Of a stretch of DNA of 32,724 bases, positions 31,980 through 32,724 are shown piece after piece. Under the pieces are notes generated by a model, which was given only the letters and a program-made list of their open reading frames with translations, ran no database searches and was not told where the DNA came from. The position numbers and the translations under genes were made by a program. Every line of letters begins with the position of its first letter. Within the stretch, counting starts at the first letter, position 1. Source of the DNA: Anaerolineae bacterium (lineage in GTDB: Bacteria; Chloroflexota; Anaerolineae; 4572-78; J111); contig JAGRBZ010000045.1 in the NCBI GenBank assembly GCA_020433805.1, positions 1 through 32,724 on the forward strand, read 5' to 3'.

Positions 31980-32561
31980 GTGGAATTCACCCAAGAAGAG
32001 TTAAACCACCTATTGAAGAGCGGTCAAACTCCGCTATGGCTCAACAACGCCGATTTAAGCGGTGCCGATCTAAGCCAAACCAACCTGGCTAAAGCCCGCC
32101 TGTTGCGAGCCAACTTGAGCGGAGCCAACCTGGCCGGAGCCGACCTGAGCGGCGCAGATTTGACCTACGCCAACTTGAGTCGGGCCGATTTGCGTGAAGC
32201 CAAATTAACCATGGCCGGACTAAGCGGCGCTAACTTTACGGGCGCGATGCTGGCCGGGGCCGACTTTGAAGAGGCCGATATGAGTCGCTCGATATTGAGC
32301 GGCGCAGATTTGAGCGGGGCCAACCTGCTGCGCGTCAACTTCAGCGAGTCGAATTTGAGCGAAACCAATCTAACCGCGGCCAATTTGAGCCATTCGAATC
32401 TGAGTGAGGTCAGCCTGGAGAAAGCCAACTTGAGCCAGGCCAATCTTAGCCACGCCCTACTACGCGAGGCCGACCTCAGTGACGCGACCCTCGATGGAGC
32501 CAATCTCGACGCCGCTGACACCGAATTCGCCATCTTTCCCGACGGGACGATCGATAATTAG
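31980..32561 (+). CDS. Pentapeptide-repeat protein
   Basis: A 193-residue protein made almost entirely of A(D/N)LxX repeats from about residue 17 to 182 (about 33 units), for example NNADLSGADLSQTNLAKARL and GANLAGADLSGADLTYANL. The repeats fold as a right-handed square beta-helix. Some members (MfpA, Qnr) mimic DNA and bind gyrase, but most have no known role, and I see no direct evidence here for mimicry. Capping residues sit at both ends (short lead EFTQEELNHLLKSG). Start is GTG 31980 with GGAGAGG (31968-31974) just upstream. It lies 27 bases after the HAS-barrel gene on the same strand, so probably the last operon gene. Confidence 0.9.
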   Translation: MEFTQEELNHLLKSGQTPLWLNNADLSGADLSQTNLAKARLLRANLSGANLAGADLSGADLTYANLSRADLREAKLTMAGLSGANFTGAMLAGADFEEADMSRSILSGADLSGANLLRVNFSESNLSETNLTAANLSHSNLSEVSLEKANLSQANLSHALLREADLSDATLDGANLDAADTEFAIFPDGTIDN

Positions 32562-32600
32562 GGAATAAAATCCAAATAACCCCTCATTTTGAAGGAAATC

Positions 32601-32668
32601 TAGTGCGTATTGCGTAGTGCGTAATATACAGCTCGAAAATAATACGCACTACGCAATACGTACTCTAG
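32601..32668. repeat. Heptamer-built inverted repeat at the right end
   Basis: CGTATTGCGTAGTGCGTA (32606-32623) is exactly inverted at 32643-32660, with a 19-base loop. The left arm is three successive seven-base words: GCGTATT, GCGTAGT and GCGTAAT. It follows the pentapeptide-repeat gene and could end that transcript, though there is no U-tract. No other feature is seen to the window end. Confidence 0.7.
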
Positions 32669-32724
32669 GCAATTGAGTAAGTTGCATCTATAAAACTTAG
32701 GCAATATAGAAATAACTTCAGGCA

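Noticed and set aside
1..32724. tRNA, rRNA, CRISPR, transposase or phage genes
   Set aside because: None seen on reading both strands; the inverted repeats found lack regular spacers or a linked transposase.

Overview
The window looks like a piece of a Chloroflexota-type genome (Anaerolineae/Caldilineae-like). This rests on recognisable protein families rather than a marker gene: a DUF5989/carbamoyltransferase pair, a Ser/Thr kinase with an extracellular lectin-like domain, many small one-helix membrane proteins, S9 peptidase and lactonase propellers, and NurA with a separate HAS-barrel protein. No rRNA, tRNA, CRISPR array, transposase or phage gene was seen.

Layout. 1-9.1 kb: the 3' end of topA, a DUF1328 membrane peptide, a conserved hypothetical, a three-gene module (DUF5989 protein, second small membrane protein, NodU-type carbamoyltransferase), then on the minus strand a receptor Ser/Thr kinase, a HisN-like phosphatase, two small proteins and an NAD-dependent epimerase. 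9.2-9.5 kb: an in-frame chimera of a sugar-ABC-permease fragment and an arabinofuranosidase C-terminus, read as a pseudogene. 9.5-12.2 kb: a large GAF-GAF-PAS hybrid histidine kinase. 12.2-23.8 kb: two divergent flagellar operons. The leftward one is glycosidase-like gene, flgC, fliE, fliF, fliG, fliH. The rightward one is flbD, motA, motB, fliL, fliM, fliN, fliO, fliP, fliQ. They share a 361-bp control region with a near-perfect FliA (sigma-28) promoter and an 18-bp palindrome. 24-32.6 kb: a TPR protein and S9 peptidase, a cyclic-nucleotide-binding protein, a lactonase, and a rightward operon of metallophosphoesterase, NurA, HAS-barrel protein and pentapeptide-repeat protein.

The 9.5-23.8 kb block is clearly AT-richer than its flanks in the lines I counted by hand, and its left edge abuts the chimeric pseudogene. 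That fits acquisition of the kinase plus flagellar genes as a block, though this is inference.

Flagellar logic: the window supplies MS ring (FliF), C-ring (FliG, FliM, FliN), part of the rod (FlgC, FliE), stator (MotA, MotB), FliL, FliH and the gate proteins FliO, FliP, FliQ. It lacks flgB, fliI, fliR, flhB, flhA, flagellin and chemotaxis genes. The place where flgB usually sits, directly before flgC, holds a clan GH-A glycosidase-like gene translationally coupled to flgC.

Best candidates for something new are (1) this flagellar-operon glycosidase, with a disordered N-terminus that could be an export signal, (2) the phosphoesterase/NurA/HAS-barrel/pentapeptide operon without a HerA ATPase, and (3) several intergenic hairpins built of short tandem words.
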